DNA from: CALWOS01 sp963595735 | GTDB lineage: Bacteria > Bacillota > Clostridia > Oscillospirales > Oscillospiraceae | Length of the DNA stretch: 39,641 nucleotides | Assembly (NCBI GenBank): GCA_963595735.1 | Contig: CAVBJJ010000016.1 | Location: forward strand, 1-39,641 | Reading direction: 5' to 3' | Shown here: in pieces, positions 38,720-39,641 of the stretch | Numbering within the stretch: position 1 is the stretch's first letter | Layout: every line of letters begins with the position of its first letter | Notes under the pieces: model-generated | What the model saw: the letters and a program-made list of their open reading frames with translations, nothing else | Told to the model about the DNA's origin: nothing | Database searches by the model: none | Translations under genes and position numbers: made by a program

Positions 38720-39127
38720 ATGCCGCTGGTAAGAAAAAACAGCAAGAAGCGGGATGCTATCCTCACGGTACTCCAGGGAACGGATGTACACCCCACGGCA
38801 GAGTGGGTGCTGCAGCAGCTGCGCCCGGATTATCCGGATCTGAGCCTGGGAACGGTGTACCGCAATCTGCGCTTGTTCAAGGAAAACGGACAGGCGATCA
38901 GCGTGGGCATTGTCAACGGGCAGGAGCGCTTTGACGGCAACACAAGTCCCCATGCCCACTTTGTCTGCCGCTGCTGCGGCAAGGTGGCGGATGTCATGGA
39001 GCCGCCGGAGTTGGGAGAGCGATATCTGCTTGCCGTACAGGAAGCCGCTGGAGGCGAGGTGCACGCCCACAGCCACCTGGCATATGGTATCTGCGGCGAA
39101 TGTCTGGCCGCGCAAAAGAAAAAGTAA
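38720..39127 (+). CDS. perR: PerR-type peroxide-sensing Fur-family repressor
   Basis: The 135-residue protein is a Fur-family regulator: an N-terminal winged helix (DVHPTAEWVLQQL... LSLGTVYRNLRLF) and a C-terminal dimerisation domain. Regulatory metal ligands fit PerR: an early His (VHPTAEW), Asp in RFD, His-Ala-His in SPHAHF, and Asp in VADV; PerR has Asp where Fur has Glu. Two CxxC pairs (CRCC region and CGEC) would hold structural zinc. The start at 38720 has AAGGAGG at the right distance. It lies under a Per/Fur-box-like operator and directly before a rubrerythrin, the known PerR target in Clostridia. Confidence 0.88.
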   Translation: MPLVRKNSKKRDAILTVLQGTDVHPTAEWVLQQLRPDYPDLSLGTVYRNLRLFKENGQAISVGIVNGQERFDGNTSPHAHFVCRCCGKVADVMEPPELGERYLLAVQEAAGGEVHAHSHLAYGICGECLAAQKKK

Positions 39128-39177
39128 ACACCCAAGCATTGGTTCACAGTTACAAATTTTTTAAGGAGGAAACTACT

Positions 39178-39641
39178 ATGAAGTTCGTATGTTCTGTTTG
39201 CGGTTATGTCCACGAGGGAGATGCAGCGCCGGAGAAATGTCCGCAGTGCGGCGTTCCCGCTTCCAAGTTCACGGTGCAGAGCGGTGAGAAGTCCTGGGCT
39301 GCCGAGCACACGGTCGGCGTTGCCGCCGGCGTCAGCGAGGAGATCCTGGAGGGGCTGCGCGCCAACTTCACCGGTGAGTGCACCGAGGTCGGTATGTACC
39401 TGGCCATGGCGCGCGTCGCCCACCGCGAGGGCTATCCCGAGATCGGCCTGTACTGGGAAAAGGCCGCCTGGGAAGAGGCCGAGCACGCCGCCAAGTTCGC
39501 CGAGCTGCTGGGCGAAGTGGTGACCGACTCCACCAAGAAGAACCTGGAGCTGCGTGTGGAGGCCGAAAACGGCGCCACTGCCGGTAAAGTCGAGCTGGCC
39601 AAGCTGGCCAAGGCCGCCAATCTGGATGCCATCCACGATAC
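39178..39641 (+). CDS. Reverse rubrerythrin (partial)
   Basis: The gene runs off the right edge after 154 complete codons. Rubrerythrins reduce hydrogen peroxide with NADH-derived electrons in anaerobes. Domain order is reversed compared with classical Rbr. A rubredoxin-like FeCys4 site comes first (CSVC and CPQC, Cys5, 8, 21, 24), followed by a ferritin-like diiron domain (GECTEVGMYLAMARVA, then WEEAEHAAKFAELLGE with the Glu and ExxH ligands). This matches the oxygen-induced reverse rubrerythrins of Clostridium acetobutylicum under PerR control. TAAGGAGG precedes the ATG. No terminator separates it from perR (50 bases). Confidence 0.93.
   Translation, partial: MKFVCSVCGYVHEGDAAPEKCPQCGVPASKFTVQSGEKSWAAEHTVGVAAGVSEEILEGLRANFTGECTEVGMYLAMARVAHREGYPEIGLYWEKAAWEEAEHAAKFAELLGEVVTDSTKKNLELRVEAENGATAGKVELAKLAKAANLDAIHD

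Noticed and set aside
1..39641. tRNA or rRNA genes
   Set aside because: I found no cloverleaf-like segments with the GTTC-type T-loop and CCA-side stems, and no rRNA stretches.

Overview
The window looks like a chromosomal segment of a GC-rich, probably spore-forming, Gram-positive-type anaerobe of class Clostridia, most likely the Oscillospiraceae/Ruminococcaceae group. This rests on gene content: the hprK-murB-rapZ-yvcK-whiA run, ricT (yaaT) next to holB, S-layer-homology (SLH) surface proteins, a reverse rubrerythrin behind a PerR-type gene, a tetrahydrofolate riboswitch, and a collagen-like protein next to a glycosyltransferase. The genus is inference. A run of 56 Ns inside typA shows that this is a scaffold with an assembly gap.

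Layout. 1-3010 (+): end of glycyl-tRNA synthetase, a small membrane protein, and glutamine-dependent NAD synthetase. 3087-5477 (+): rpmG-secE-nusG-rplK-rplA with its own promoter; the expected rplJ-rplL-rpoBC do not follow. 5482-5672: first copy of a structured, non-coding repeat. 5833-6021 (-): rpmB, divergent from 6293-12385 (+): hprK-murB-rapZ-yvcK-whiA and an SLH lipoprotein. 12488-15967 (+): dnaE. 16165-19172 (+): overlapping ppx and ppk1 (polyphosphate). 19238-19768 (-): nitroreductase. 19900-22156: a collagen-like protein gene and a glycosyltransferase gene, with one copy of the structured repeat before the collagen gene and one between the two genes. 22232-23026 (+): ylmH. 23077-24939 (-): mnmG, divergent from typA (25208-27083, +). 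27192-28490 (+): SLH-anchored nuclease. 28554-35351 (-): folC, THF riboswitch, folT, ruvX, SLH-L,D-transpeptidase, comEB and a purine permease, all on one strand. 35509-36042 (-): ppa, divergent from holB-ricT (36239-38536, +). 38644-39641 (+): perR-type regulator with a Per/Fur-box-like operator, then a reverse rubrerythrin cut by the window edge.

How the genes fit together. Most of the window is core information processing (translation, secretion, replication, tRNA modification) and central regulation (HPr kinase, RapZ, YvcK, WhiA). Three secreted proteins share an SLH-repeat anchoring design with different effector parts (unknown domain, nuclease, L,D-transpeptidase), so this cell probably decorates its wall through SLH modules. 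Polyphosphate synthesis and breakdown genes are translationally coupled. PerR and rubrerythrin form an oxidative-stress unit.

The most unusual feature is a roughly 150-190 bp dispersed repeat present three times in the same orientation. It has conserved nested hairpins, and each copy is flanked by short direct repeats of different length (9, 21 and 12 bp). Two copies sit around the collagen-like gene, one of them downstream of a sequence resembling a mother-cell (sigma-K/sigma-E) promoter. I know no named family for this repeat. It behaves like a small non-autonomous mobile element or a structured RNA element and is the best candidate here for something undescribed.
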